Positions 42,045 through 51,600 of a stretch of DNA of 64,000 nt are shown here, piece by piece. The first letter of the stretch is position 1. Each line of letters starts with the position of its first letter. Origin of the DNA: Modicisalibacter sp049808615 (GTDB lineage: Bacteria; Pseudomonadota; Gammaproteobacteria; Pseudomonadales; Halomonadaceae); contig NZ_JBNCAN010000009.1 of assembly GCF_049808615.1 (NCBI RefSeq), forward strand, positions 75,635 to 139,634. Reading direction: 5' to 3'. The notes beneath the pieces were generated by a model that saw nothing but the letters and a program-made list of their open reading frames with translations, had not been told where the DNA came from and ran no database searches. The position numbers and the translations under genes were made by a program.

Positions 42045-43366
42045 TGCCCTACGAGATGATCGCCATCCTGATGTTCAGCTCGATGATGCTGTTGCTGTTG
42101 ACCGGCCAGCGCGTGTTCGGCGCGATCGGCTTCGTCGCGGCACTGGCGGGTGTTTTGCTCTGGGGCACCGGAGGCGTGGACATTCCGTTCTCCTCCGCGA
42201 TGAAGCTGATGAAATGGTATCCGCTGCTCACCCTGCCGATGTTTGTCTTCATGGGCTATGTGCTGTCTGAAAGCCGTATCGCGGATGATCTCTACAAGAT
42301 GTTTCATGTCTGGATGGGCCCGGTGAAAGGAGGGCTTGCCATCGGCACGATCGGGCTGATGGTGTTGATCTCGGCCATGAACGGCTTATCGGTGGCCGGA
42401 ATGGCGATCGGTGCCACCATCGCCTTGCCCGAACTACTGCGGCGCGGCTATGACAAGATCATGGTGACCGGCGTGATCCAGGCGGGCTCGAGTCTCGGGA
42501 TTCTAGTGCCGCCCTCGGTGGTGCTGGTGCTTTACGCGATGATCGCGCGTCAGCCCGTGGGCCAGCTGTGGCTTGCCGGGGTGTTGCCGGGGCTGATGAT
42601 GGCGACGCTGTTCATCATCTACATCTATGTGCGCTGCCGGGTACAGCCCGAACTTGGCCCCGCCCTGCCCGCCGAGGAACGCGATGTCTCGCTGTCCGAA
42701 AAGCTGCGGCTGCTGAGGGCGGGGGTGCTGCCGCTGGTGATCTTTGCGGTGATGATGGTGCCCTTCGTGAAAGGCTGGACCTCGCTGGTGGAGAGTTCAG
42801 CCATCGGCGCGACGGCGGCGTTCCTGGCCGCCGTTCTCAAGAGGCGGATGACACGCCAGGTGTTTGAAACCTCGGTGCGTCAGACGCTGGCGATTTCCTG
42901 CATGTTCATGTGGATCATCCTGGCGGCCCTGGCTTTTGGCGCGATCTTCGACGGGCTGGGGGCGGTCAAGACGATCGAGGATCTGTTCACCCAGCGCTTG
43001 GGTCTCTCGCCCTGGATGATCCTGATCCTGATGCAGCTCAGCTTTATCGTGATGGGCACTTTCCTGGATGACACCGCCATGCTGGTGATCGTGGCGCCGC
43101 TTTACGTGCCGCTGGTGGATGCGCTGGGGTTCGATCTGATCTGGTACGGCATCCTCTATACCATCACGACGCAAATCGCCTACATGACGCCCCCATTCGG
43201 CTACAACCTGTTTTTGATGCGCGCCATGGCCCCGCCCGAGATCGGCCTGCGCGATATCTACTGGTCGATCATCCCTTTCGTGTTCGTGATGCTGGTCGCT
43301 CTCAGCCTGGTGATGATCTTTCCGCAGATCGCTCTGTGGCTGCCCAACTATATTTATGGAAAGTAA
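42044..43366 (+). CDS. TRAP transporter large permease (DctM)
   Basis: A 440-aa inner-membrane protein with about 12 helices that couples sodium flow to solute import. Signatures include MNGLSVAGMAIGATIALPELLRRG (SVAGMAIGAT core), GSSLGILVPPSVVLVLYAMIA and FLDDTAMLVIVAPLYVPL. ATG 42044 overlaps the dctQ stop, so translation is coupled; a longer in-frame extension starting at 41939 would overlap dctQ and is rejected. Confidence 0.93.
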   Translation: MPYEMIAILMFSSMMLLLLTGQRVFGAIGFVAALAGVLLWGTGGVDIPFSSAMKLMKWYPLLTLPMFVFMGYVLSESRIADDLYKMFHVWMGPVKGGLAIGTIGLMVLISAMNGLSVAGMAIGATIALPELLRRGYDKIMVTGVIQAGSSLGILVPPSVVLVLYAMIARQPVGQLWLAGVLPGLMMATLFIIYIYVRCRVQPELGPALPAEERDVSLSEKLRLLRAGVLPLVIFAVMMVPFVKGWTSLVESSAIGATAAFLAAVLKRRMTRQVFETSVRQTLAISCMFMWIILAALAFGAIFDGLGAVKTIEDLFTQRLGLSPWMILILMQLSFIVMGTFLDDTAMLVIVAPLYVPLVDALGFDLIWYGILYTITTQIAYMTPPFGYNLFLMRAMAPPEIGLRDIYWSIIPFVFVMLVALSLVMIFPQIALWLPNYIYGK

Positions 43367-43440
43367 CAATTTATGGGAAGTAACAACAGGAGTTCACGCA
43401 AACAACAAGCGTTTGTCTATTTACACCAGGAGAAAGAAAA

Positions 43441-44493
43441 ATGACAACAAGACGCAAGTTTCTGATATCCGCCGCCACCGGAGCGGCCATGGCGCCGCTG
43501 GCCGGCAGTGTCATCGCTCAGTCATCCTCTCAACCCACGATAAAGTGGCGCATGCAGACCTACGCCGGCGCCGCCTTGGCGGAGCATGTCGCCAAGCCTG
43601 CCATCGACCTGTTCAACAAGATCGCGGGCGACCGCATGCAGATCGAGCTCTTCTATGCCGATCAACTGGTCCCGACCGGCGAACTGTTCCGTGCCATGCA
43701 GCGCGGCACCATCGACGCGGTGCAATCGGATGACGATTCCATGGCGTCTCCCACCCAGGTGACGGTGTTCGGCGGCTATTTCCCGTTCGGGTTGCGCTAT
43801 AGCCTCGATGTGCCGGTGCTGTTCAACCGCTACGGGCTGAAAGAAATCTGGGAGGAAGAGTATGCCAAGGTCGGCGTCAAGCATGTCAGTGCCGGCGCCT
43901 GGGACCCGTGCCATTTCGCCACCAAGGAGCCAATCCGCAGCCTGAAGGATCTGGAAGGCAAGCGTATCTTTACCTTCCCCACCGCAGGGCGGTTTCTGTC
44001 GCAATTCGGTGTCGTGCCGGTGACCCTGCCTTGGGAAGATATCGAGGTTGCCGTGCAGACCGGCGAACTGGACGGCATCGCCTGGTCGGGCATCACCGAG
44101 GACTACACGGTGGGCTGGGCGGACGTGACCAACTACTTCCTGACCAACAACATCTCCGGGGCCTGGATCGGTCATTTCTTCGTCAACATGGAGCGTTGGG
44201 AGGAGCTGCCCGAAGACCTCAAGCTGCTGTTCGAGGTGTGCTGCGAGCAGTCGCATTACTATCGCCAGTACTGGTATTGGGGCGGCGAAGCGGCGCTTCG
44301 CGTCAATGGCGACAAGCTGGAGCTCACCTCGATCCCCGATGAGGAATGGGAACAGGTCGAAAACGCCGCCGAGAAATTCTGGGATGAAATTGCGGCGCAG
44401 TCCGAGGTCAAGGCCAGGGTCGTCAAGATATTCAAGCAGTACAACGCGGATATGCGTAAAGCCGGCCGGCCTTACCGCTATACCGATGCCTGA
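43441..44493 (+). CDS. TRAP transporter solute-binding protein (DctP)
   Basis: A 350-aa periplasmic binding protein. It begins with a Tat-type signal (TTRRKFLISAATGAAMAPLAG, in which RRKFL is the key), then the DctP fold (QIELFYADQLVPTGELFRAMQRGTID, LEGKRIFTFPTAGRFLSQFG). The segment EQSHYYRQYWYWGGEAAL resembles the TakP/2-oxoacid-binding clade, which dimerises through a C-terminal helix. The ligand cannot be read with confidence, but the downstream genes suggest an amine-, alcohol- or acid-bearing small molecule. Confidence 0.9.
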   Translation: MTTRRKFLISAATGAAMAPLAGSVIAQSSSQPTIKWRMQTYAGAALAEHVAKPAIDLFNKIAGDRMQIELFYADQLVPTGELFRAMQRGTIDAVQSDDDSMASPTQVTVFGGYFPFGLRYSLDVPVLFNRYGLKEIWEEEYAKVGVKHVSAGAWDPCHFATKEPIRSLKDLEGKRIFTFPTAGRFLSQFGVVPVTLPWEDIEVAVQTGELDGIAWSGITEDYTVGWADVTNYFLTNNISGAWIGHFFVNMERWEELPEDLKLLFEVCCEQSHYYRQYWYWGGEAALRVNGDKLELTSIPDEEWEQVENAAEKFWDEIAAQSEVKARVVKIFKQYNADMRKAGRPYRYTDA

Positions 44494-44517
44494 TCCTACC
44501 CATAAGGATAACCGGAG

Positions 44518-45879
44518 ATGACCAGCGCGCTGACGTTCGACACCCTCAAGGCTCAGGTCGAGAACGGTAAGGTTGATACGGTGCTTGTGTGTTTTGTCGA
44601 CATGCAGGGCCGTTTGATGGGCAAGCGGCTCCATGCGCGCCATTTCGTGGAGGCGGGGTGGGAGGAGACGCATTGCTGCAACTATCTGTTGGCCACCGAT
44701 CTCGAGATGGATACACCTGACGGCTTTGCCAGTACCTCCTGGCAGACCGGGTATGGCGATTACGTGATGAAGTCGGATCTCGACACGCTGCGTCCGGTGC
44801 CATGGCTCGAGGGCACGGCGATGGTGCTGTGCGACGTGCTGGATCATCACACCCACGAACCGGTGCCTCATTCACCCCGTGCCATGCTCAAGCGCCAGCT
44901 AGTGCGGCTGGAAGCGATGGGGTTCGACGCCATCATGGCGACCGAGCTGGAATTTTTCCTGTTCGAGAAGAGCGTCGATGAGATTCGCAGGAGCGGTTTC
45001 CGCGACCTGGCCCCGATCAGCGGCTATAACGAGGATTACCACATCTTCCAGACCACCAAGGAAGAGCACGTGATGCGCCCCTTGCGCAATCATCTTTACG
45101 CGGCGGGTATCCCGGTAGAGGGCACCAAGGGCGAGGCCGAGGCCGGGCAGGAAGAGCTGAACATCCGCTATGCGCCCGCGCTGGACACGGCGGATTATCA
45201 CACCATCGCCAAGCATGCGATCAAGGAAATCGCCTGGCAGCAGGGGCATGCGGCAACTTTCCTGCCCAAATGGCATCATGACCGGGTGGGCAGTTCCAGT
45301 CACGTGCATCAATCGCTGTGGCGCGAGGGCACCTCTGCCTTCTTCGATGAAAGCGACGAACTGGGCATGTCTGGACTGATGAAGCACTACCTGGCGGGGC
45401 TGCTGACATACGCGCCGGATTACACCTATTTCCTGGCACCCTACATCAACAGCTACAAGCGCTTCCAGAAGGGCACCTTTGCGCCCACCCGCACGATCTG
45501 GTCGGTGGACAACCGCACCGCCGGCTTTCGCCTGTGCGCCGAGGGAACGCAAGCGGTGCGCATCGAATGTCGTATCGGCGGCTCGGACCTGAACCCTTAT
45601 CTGGCGATGGCCGCGCAACTGGCCGCCGGACTCAAGGGGATCGAGGATCGGCTGGCGCTGGATCCGCCCGCCGAAGGCGATACCTATGAGGGCACTAGCG
45701 GCTTGATCCCGCAGAATTTGCGCGATGCGCATGCGGCGCTGAAAGGATCAAACATGCTGCGTGCGGCGATGGGGGATGACGTGATCGATCATTATGTTCG
45801 CGCCGCCGAGGTGGAACTGGAAGATTTCGACCGGGTAGTGACCGATTACGAGATCGCACGCGGCTTCGAACGGGCATGA
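44518..45879 (+). CDS. Glutamine-synthetase-like amide ligase (gamma-glutamyl-amine synthetase type)
   Basis: A 453-aa member of the GS superfamily. It retains the ATP/metal signatures ELEFFLF, GEAEAGQEELNIRY, SSSHVHQSLW, NSYKRFQKGTFAP and RIECRIGGSDLNPYLAMAA. The length and the HVHQSL/NPYLA pattern match GlnA-paralogues such as PuuA or gamma-glutamyl-alkylamide synthetases, which join glutamate to an amine rather than to ammonia. It lacks the Tyr adenylylation segment typical of GlnA. It lies between the TRAP genes and two dehydrogenases, which supports a catabolic role: protecting an imported amine as a gamma-glutamyl conjugate. The substrate is inferred only as an amine. Confidence 0.85.
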   Translation: MTSALTFDTLKAQVENGKVDTVLVCFVDMQGRLMGKRLHARHFVEAGWEETHCCNYLLATDLEMDTPDGFASTSWQTGYGDYVMKSDLDTLRPVPWLEGTAMVLCDVLDHHTHEPVPHSPRAMLKRQLVRLEAMGFDAIMATELEFFLFEKSVDEIRRSGFRDLAPISGYNEDYHIFQTTKEEHVMRPLRNHLYAAGIPVEGTKGEAEAGQEELNIRYAPALDTADYHTIAKHAIKEIAWQQGHAATFLPKWHHDRVGSSSHVHQSLWREGTSAFFDESDELGMSGLMKHYLAGLLTYAPDYTYFLAPYINSYKRFQKGTFAPTRTIWSVDNRTAGFRLCAEGTQAVRIECRIGGSDLNPYLAMAAQLAAGLKGIEDRLALDPPAEGDTYEGTSGLIPQNLRDAHAALKGSNMLRAAMGDDVIDHYVRAAEVELEDFDRVVTDYEIARGFERA

Positions 45880-45894
45880 CGAAGGGAGAGGATC

Positions 45895-47277
45895 ATGGCT
45901 CATATTCTCAAATGCATCTCGCCGATCGACGGCTCGGTATTCGCCGAACGTGAAGCGCTATCATACAACGCCGCTACGCAGGCCGCCGAGCGAGCGCAGG
46001 CGGCCCAGGCGGAGTGGGCTACCCGCCCCTTGCAGGAGCGCATCGATCTGGTGATGGCCGGCGTTGCCGCCGTGGGTGCGATGAATGACGACATCGTGCC
46101 GGAACTGGCGCACATGATGGGTCGCCCGATACGTCATGGCGGCGAATTCGGCGGGTTCGAGGAGCGTGCCAGCCACATGGCGACAATCGCGCAGGAAGCC
46201 CTGGCGGATATCGCGGTAGGCGAGGACGCGACGTTCAAGCGCTATATCAAGCGCATCCCGCATGGCGTGGTGCTGGTGGTAGCGCCCTGGAATTATCCCT
46301 ACATGACGGCGATCAACACCGTCGCACCGGCGCTCATCGCGGGCAACACGGTGCTGTTGAAACACGCGACTCAGACCCTGCTGGTGGGGGAGCGGATGGC
46401 GCACGCCTTTCATTCCGCCGGTGTGCCCGAGGAGGTTTTCCAGAACGTCTTTCTCGATCACGACACCACCTCGAGGCTGATCGCGGCGCGGGCGTTCGAT
46501 TTCGTGAATTTCACCGGCTCCGTCAATGGCGGGCGCGAGATGGAGCGGGCGGCGGCAGGCACGTTCATCGGATTGGGGCTGGAGCTGGGCGGCAAGGATC
46601 CCGGCTATGTCATGGACGATGCGGATCTCGAGGCGGCGGTCGACACCCTGATCGGTGCGGCGATGTTCAACTCGGGGCAGTGCTGCTGCGGAATCGAACG
46701 CATCTATGTGCAGGAGAGCCTGTTCGACGCCTTCGTCGACAAGGCGGTGGCAATCACCGAGGCCTACAAGCTTGGTAACCCCCTGGAGCCCGAGACGGAT
46801 ATTGGCCCCATGGCGCATATCCGCTTCGCCGAGGAAGTACGCGCCCAGATCGACGAGGCCGTGGCCGCCGGCGCCAAGGCGCATGTCGCACCCAAGCCCG
46901 AGGATGACGGCGGTGCCTATCTGACCCCGCAGATCCTGACTGATGTGACCCACGACATGCGGGTGATGCGCGACGAGAGCTTCGGCCCGGTGGTGGGCAT
47001 CATGAAGGTATCCGGCGACGAGGAGGCGATCGAGCTGATGAACGACAGCCCCTTCGGCCTGACCGCCAGCCTGTGGACCGCCGATATCGCCCGGGCGCAG
47101 CAGGTGGGTGATTGTATCGAGACCGGTACGGTGTTCATGAACCGCGCCGATTATCTCGATCCGGGCCTGTGCTGGACCGGCTGCAAGGAGACCGGTCGCG
47201 GGGGTGGGCTGTCGGTGATCGGCTATCATAATCTGACACGCCCCAAATCCTATCATCTGAAGAAGGTGACGACATGA
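45895..47277 (+). CDS. NAD(P)-dependent aldehyde dehydrogenase
   Basis: A 460-aa cytosolic enzyme oxidising an aldehyde to a carboxylic acid. The catalytic Cys is within FNSGQCCCGIERIYV (near residue 264), the general base Glu is in LELGGKDPGYV, and the cofactor region is APWNYPYMTAINTVAPALIAG, shown here by APWNYP and FTGSVNGG. GGAGAGG precedes the ATG closely. It overlaps the iron alcohol dehydrogenase by four bases (ATGA), implying that the two act in sequence: alcohol to aldehyde to acid. Confidence 0.93.
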   Translation: MAHILKCISPIDGSVFAEREALSYNAATQAAERAQAAQAEWATRPLQERIDLVMAGVAAVGAMNDDIVPELAHMMGRPIRHGGEFGGFEERASHMATIAQEALADIAVGEDATFKRYIKRIPHGVVLVVAPWNYPYMTAINTVAPALIAGNTVLLKHATQTLLVGERMAHAFHSAGVPEEVFQNVFLDHDTTSRLIAARAFDFVNFTGSVNGGREMERAAAGTFIGLGLELGGKDPGYVMDDADLEAAVDTLIGAAMFNSGQCCCGIERIYVQESLFDAFVDKAVAITEAYKLGNPLEPETDIGPMAHIRFAEEVRAQIDEAVAAGAKAHVAPKPEDDGGAYLTPQILTDVTHDMRVMRDESFGPVVGIMKVSGDEEAIELMNDSPFGLTASLWTADIARAQQVGDCIETGTVFMNRADYLDPGLCWTGCKETGRGGGLSVIGYHNLTRPKSYHLKKVTT

Positions 47278-48419
47278 CGCTGACTGGAAACTGGTCCTAT
47301 CCCACCGCGATCCGGTTCGGCGCCGGCCGGATCAAGGAACTGCCCGACGCCTGTATCCAGGCGGGCATCAAGCGTCCCTTGCTGGTGACGGACCGAGGGC
47401 TGGCGGAACTGCCGATCACCCGGGCGACGCTGGACGTCATGGACGGCGCCGGGCTTGGCCGCGGCCTGTTTGCCGAGGTCGATCCCAACCCGACGGAAAG
47501 GAACCTGGCGGCAGGAGTCGAAGCCTACAAGGCGGGCGGCCATGACGGCGTGATCGCCTTCGGCGGCGGCTCGGGGCTGGACCTGGGCAAGCTGGTGGCC
47601 TTCATGGCCGGTCAGACACGCCCGGTGTGGGATTTCGAGGATATCGGCGACTGGTGGACGCGCGCCAATGCCGATGCTATCGCGCCCATCGTGGCGGTAC
47701 CCACCACCGCCGGCACCGGGGCGGAAGTAGGGCGTGCCAGCGTCGTCACCAATCCTGACACCCATGTGAAGAAGATCATCTTCCATCCCAGGATTCTGCC
47801 CTCGGTGGTAATCTGCGATCCCGAACTGACGGTGGGCATGCCGAGTCCGATCACCGCCGGCACCGGGCTGGACGCCTTTGCCCATTGTGTCGAGGCGTTT
47901 TCCAGTCCGCATTACCACCCGATGAGCCAGGGCATCGCCCTGGAAGGCATGCGGCTGGTCAAAGACTATCTGCCCCGCGCCTATGCCGACGGCAGCGATA
48001 TCGAGGCGCGGGGCCAGATGATGAGTGCGGCGATGATGGGCGCCACCGCCTTCCAGAAGGGACTGGGTGCGATCCACGCCATGAGTCATCCGATCGGCGC
48101 GGTATTCAACACCCATCACGGCACCACCAATGCCGTCTGCATGCCGGCGGTGCTGGCCTTCAACGCCGACAGCATTCGCGGCCGGTTCGACAGGGTGGCC
48201 GCCTATCTGGACATCGATGGCGGTTTCGAGGGTTTCACGAGTTTCGTGCAGGCGTTCAACGACCAAATGGGCATTCCGCGCAAACTCTCGGACCTGGGGG
48301 CCACCCCGGATCGCATCGACGAGCTGGCGGAAATGGCCATTCAGGACCCAAGCTGCGGTGGAAACCCGGTGGAATTGACCGTCGAGAACCTCAAGGGGCT
48401 GTTCCGAAGCTGCATGTGA
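47274..48419 (+). CDS. Iron-containing (group III) alcohol dehydrogenase
   Basis: A 381-aa NAD-dependent dehydrogenase. Cofactor loop GGGSGLDLGK is near residue 96, and VPTTAGTGAEVG follows. The iron-binding residues lie in TGLDAFAHCVEAF and in AIHAMSHPIG/NTHHGTTNAV near residues 265-285. Fusion-like overlap with the upstream aldehyde dehydrogenase supports a joint pathway. It is the last gene of the TRAP operon; the next gene starts 36 bases on with an unrelated function. Confidence 0.93.
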   Translation: MTLTGNWSYPTAIRFGAGRIKELPDACIQAGIKRPLLVTDRGLAELPITRATLDVMDGAGLGRGLFAEVDPNPTERNLAAGVEAYKAGGHDGVIAFGGGSGLDLGKLVAFMAGQTRPVWDFEDIGDWWTRANADAIAPIVAVPTTAGTGAEVGRASVVTNPDTHVKKIIFHPRILPSVVICDPELTVGMPSPITAGTGLDAFAHCVEAFSSPHYHPMSQGIALEGMRLVKDYLPRAYADGSDIEARGQMMSAAMMGATAFQKGLGAIHAMSHPIGAVFNTHHGTTNAVCMPAVLAFNADSIRGRFDRVAAYLDIDGGFEGFTSFVQAFNDQMGIPRKLSDLGATPDRIDELAEMAIQDPSCGGNPVELTVENLKGLFRSCM

Positions 48420-48455
48420 CGGGTTGCCCCGTACATGCTGTAGGGCATTCATGCT

Positions 48456-49217
48456 ATGCGATTACAGGTTCTCTCCGATCTTCATCTGGAACACTTCGAC
48501 AACGGTCGTGAAATTCCAAAAGTGGCGGCCGATGTGGTGGTGCTCGCTGGCGATATTCACTCCGCGAATCTCGGCCTGGAGTGGGCCGCCGAGTGTTTCA
48601 CCGAGTTGCCGATCCTCTATGTGCCGGGCAATCACGAATACTATGGTCAACAGATGGCAGGCTTGCGTCGACAGATGCAGACCACCGCGAAGCGTCTGGG
48701 GATTCATTTGCTGGACAACGAGGCTTTGGTGCTTGGAGGGGTGCGCTTTCTCGGCACGACCTTATGGAGTGACTTTCAGCTTTATGACGGCCTGCCGGAG
48801 CACGATAGTGAGCGGACCCGCGCCAAGGCGCTGGCCTTCATGCCGGATTTCTCGATTATCGAGGAGCCGGCTGGTGCGGTCTTCACGCCGGAGGCCAGCA
48901 CGGCGCTTCATCGCCAGGCACGGGAATGGCTCGAGTCGGCATTGTCCGAACCCCATGATGGTCCCACCGTGGTGATCAGTCATCATGCGCCGCTGGCCGA
49001 ATGCATCCCGGCGCAGTACCGGGGAGACGCGCTATCACCGGCCTTTGCCTCGTCGCTCGAGGCGCTGATGGGAAAGATGGAGCTCTGGATTCACGGCCAT
49101 GTTCACGAGCCGGTGCATCTGAAAGTGGCTGGTACGCGTGTTATCGCCAACCCCGGTGGCTATCCTGAGGAATTCGAACCGGCGCTCTTTCAGCCGGGTC
49201 TGGTCGTCGAGCTGTGA
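48456..49217 (+). CDS. Calcineurin-like metallophosphoesterase
   Basis: A 253-aa cytosolic protein with the full two-metal set: SDLHLEH, LAGDIH, VPGNHEYYG, ISHHAP and IHGHVHEP. Relatives hydrolyse phosphomonoesters or diesters of varied substrates, so the substrate is open. It follows the TRAP operon by 36 bases and may be read through from it, but a strong bidirectional terminator after it marks the end of the unit. Confidence 0.87.
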   Translation: MRLQVLSDLHLEHFDNGREIPKVAADVVVLAGDIHSANLGLEWAAECFTELPILYVPGNHEYYGQQMAGLRRQMQTTAKRLGIHLLDNEALVLGGVRFLGTTLWSDFQLYDGLPEHDSERTRAKALAFMPDFSIIEEPAGAVFTPEASTALHRQAREWLESALSEPHDGPTVVISHHAPLAECIPAQYRGDALSPAFASSLEALMGKMELWIHGHVHEPVHLKVAGTRVIANPGGYPEEFEPALFQPGLVVEL

Positions 49218-49267
49218 AAGGTATTTGTAAGAGACCGGATGATAGATTGAACTACCGCAAATACAAT

Positions 49268-49300
49268 AACGCCGGTGAGGCTTGTAGCCTCACCGGCGTT
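49268..49300. terminator. Bidirectional terminator
   Basis: A 14-bp perfect stem, AACGCCGGTGAGGC pairing with its complement at 49287-49300, with a 5-base loop. T-rich on the plus side and A-rich on the other, between two convergent genes. Confidence 0.9.
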
Positions 49301-49325
49301 TTGATCTAGCGCGGGGCGGTTTCGA

Positions 49326-50447
49326 TCAGGATGAGAGTCGATCGTAGCCATTATCCAGGAAGGGGTAGTCCGTGTAGCCTTCTTCCTTGCCGCCGTAGAA
49401 GGTGTCCGGATTGGGCTCGTTGAGCGTGGCGCCTAGACGAAAGCGCTCGACGAGATCCGGGTTGGCGATGTAGGACCGACCGATGGCCACGGCGTCGGCG
49501 ATGCCATCACCGATGATGCGTTCGGCGCGCTGTGCGTCGTAGTGGCCGCAAAAGATCAGGCTACCCTTGAAGCGCTTCCGCAGAGCGCGACGAAAGTCAT
49601 CCGTCAGTTTGATATCGCCGCCGGCCCAGTCCGGTTCATTGATATGCAGATAGGCGATGCCACGCTTCGAGAGCTGCTCCGCCATGTAGAAGGCCATTTC
49701 TTCCGGCTCATCGTCGGTCAGGCCGAAGATCTCGATGAACGGCGACATGCGAATGCCGGTACGTTCCGGACCGAACACTTCCGCCACCGCATCGAGTGCT
49801 TCCAACGGAAAACGGGCACGATTTTCCAGAGAGCCGCCGTATTGATCGGTACGCTGATTGCTGCCGGTCGCCATGAACTGGTTGAGCAAGTAGGCGTTGG
49901 CGGCATGCAGCTCGACCATGTCGAAGCCGGCGCGCTTGGCGCGGATTGCCGCTTGGCGATAATCTTCAACCACGTCAGCGATCTCGTCGGTTTCCAGCGC
50001 CCGGGGCGTGCTGGTGTCGTGTCGACCGGAGCTACCATCCTCGAACTCGACGAAGCATTGAGCGCCTTCTCCCTTGAGGGCGCTGGGGGCTACCGGCGCC
50101 TGGCCGTCGGGTTGTACCATTTCGTGGGAAACCCGCCCCACATGCCAGAGTTGCAATGCCATGCGGCCACCCTTGGCGTGAACGGCGTCCACGACGCGCT
50201 TCCAGCCGGCTTCCTGCTCATCGGTCCAGATGCCAGGGGTATAGACGTAACCCCGAGCGGTGGGGGAGATGTTGGTCGCCTCGCTGATGACCAAGCCGGC
50301 ACCGGCGCGCTGTCCGTAATAGGCTTGCTGTAGCTCGCCGGGGACACTATCCGGGGTGCGGGCCCGGGTCAGGGGGGCCATCAGTATGCGATTGGGAAGC
50401 GTAAGACTGCCGAAACGAACCGGCGTCAAAAGGGTTTCGTGTGCCAT
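49326..50447 (-). CDS. Old-yellow-enzyme-type NADH:flavin oxidoreductase
   Basis: A 373-aa FMN ene-reductase close to NemA/XenB. Motifs: PNRILMAPLTRAR, LVISEATNISP, LQLWHVGRVSH, FDMVELHAANAYLLNQF (with the catalytic HAAN pair), NQRTDQYGGSLENRARF, and DAVAIGRSYIANPDL. It probably reduces electrophilic alkenes, quinones or nitro compounds with NAD(P)H. It is the second gene of a minus-strand pair with the zinc-independent reductase at 50526 and is divergent from a LysR regulator. Confidence 0.92.
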   Translation of the reverse strand: MAHETLLTPVRFGSLTLPNRILMAPLTRARTPDSVPGELQQAYYGQRAGAGLVISEATNISPTARGYVYTPGIWTDEQEAGWKRVVDAVHAKGGRMALQLWHVGRVSHEMVQPDGQAPVAPSALKGEGAQCFVEFEDGSSGRHDTSTPRALETDEIADVVEDYRQAAIRAKRAGFDMVELHAANAYLLNQFMATGSNQRTDQYGGSLENRARFPLEALDAVAEVFGPERTGIRMSPFIEIFGLTDDEPEEMAFYMAEQLSKRGIAYLHINEPDWAGGDIKLTDDFRRALRKRFKGSLIFCGHYDAQRAERIIGDGIADAVAIGRSYIANPDLVERFRLGATLNEPNPDTFYGGKEEGYTDYPFLDNGYDRLSS

Positions 50448-50525
50448 GGAGTGTCCTTGATAAATAGGGGAGTCCAGGCCTGTCCCGACAGGAACAGGCG
50501 CGCTAAGCGTTAAAAGATAAGTCGG

Positions 50526-51524
50526 TTACAGCTTGACCAGCATCTTGCCTTGATTGCCGCCTTCGAAGAGTTTCAGGAAGGCGTCCGGCGTCTTCTCCAG
50601 TCCTTCCTCGACGGTTTCCTGATAGTCGATCTCGCCCTTGGCGACCTTGGGGCCGAACTCTTTCAGGAAGTCGGTGTGATAAGCCCAGTGGTCGAAGACG
50701 ATAAAGCCCTGCATCCGAGCACGACGAATCAGGATCATCGCCAGATTGCTGGGGCCGGCACTCGGGCTCTGGTCGTTGTAGCGCGAGATCATGCCGCATA
50801 CGGCGATGCGCGCGCCGACCTTGAGGTTGTTCAGCGCTGCTTCCAGACAGTCGCCACCGACGTTTTCATAGTAGACGTCGAAGCCCTCCGGGCAGGCGTT
50901 CTTGAGGTCCTCACTCAGCTGCTTGGCGTCCTTGCCTTTATAGCTCACTGCCTTGACGCCCCGGGATTCGAGCCAGTCGAGTTTCTTTTGATCGCCGGCG
51001 ATACCCACGACGGTGCCACCCTTGGCCTTGGCCAGTTGCACGGCGAGCGAACCCACCGCACCGCTGGCGGCGCTGACCAGCACGTTGTCGCCATCCTTCA
51101 TTTCAGCGATGACATTGAGTCCCACCCAGGCGGTGGTGCCCGGCATGCCGAGTACGCCCAGATAGGCTTGCTCCGGCACGTCAAACTCAGGGAGTGCTTC
51201 GACCTGGTCGCCGGATAGCTGGGCGATATCGCGCCAGCCGCCCATGTGGCGCACCTTGTCACCCTCTTTAAAGCGTGAGTCCCGCGACTCGATGACCTCG
51301 CCCACGGCACCACCTTCCAGGGGCCTACCCAACTCGAAGGGCTCGATATAGGTAGTCACCCCATCCATGCGCCCGCGCATGTAGGGGTCCACGGAAAGCC
51401 AGGTGTTGCGAATACGTACCTCGCCATCCTGTAGCTCAGGCAGTTCGTGTTCCTCGAATTTGAACAGGTCGCGCTTCGGCATACCTTGGGGATGATCGTG
51501 GATAGTAAAATAACGGCTTTTCAT
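50526..51524 (-). CDS. NADP-dependent medium-chain reductase (CurA/leukotriene-B4-dehydrogenase-like)
   Basis: A 332-aa MDR-family reductase without zinc ligands. It shows TWLSVDPYMRGRM at the N-terminus, the cofactor loop SAASGAVGSLAVQLAK, GIAGDQKK, and YYENVGGD. Relatives reduce alpha,beta-unsaturated carbonyls (CurA, YncB). It is 78 bases upstream of the ene-reductase in the same direction, so the pair probably handles related electrophiles. It lies opposite the LysR gene, which is its likely regulator. Confidence 0.92.
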   Translation of the reverse strand: MKSRYFTIHDHPQGMPKRDLFKFEEHELPELQDGEVRIRNTWLSVDPYMRGRMDGVTTYIEPFELGRPLEGGAVGEVIESRDSRFKEGDKVRHMGGWRDIAQLSGDQVEALPEFDVPEQAYLGVLGMPGTTAWVGLNVIAEMKDGDNVLVSAASGAVGSLAVQLAKAKGGTVVGIAGDQKKLDWLESRGVKAVSYKGKDAKQLSEDLKNACPEGFDVYYENVGGDCLEAALNNLKVGARIAVCGMISRYNDQSPSAGPSNLAMILIRRARMQGFIVFDHWAYHTDFLKEFGPKVAKGEIDYQETVEEGLEKTPDAFLKLFEGGNQGKMLVKL

Positions 51525-51600
51525 AGCTCACTCCTGTGTGCCAAACATTCATCGCCTTGATGCAATGGCTCTAGAGTAGTCAGTTTGGTAATATCACGCC

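Noticed and set aside
43522..44871. A 449-codon antisense frame across dctP and the ligase gene
   Set aside because: It spans two real genes on the other strand and is rich in His/Arg, as usual for shadow frames.
47253..48452. A 399-codon antisense frame opposite the iron alcohol dehydrogenase
   Set aside because: No motif, and it is fully covered by a confident gene.
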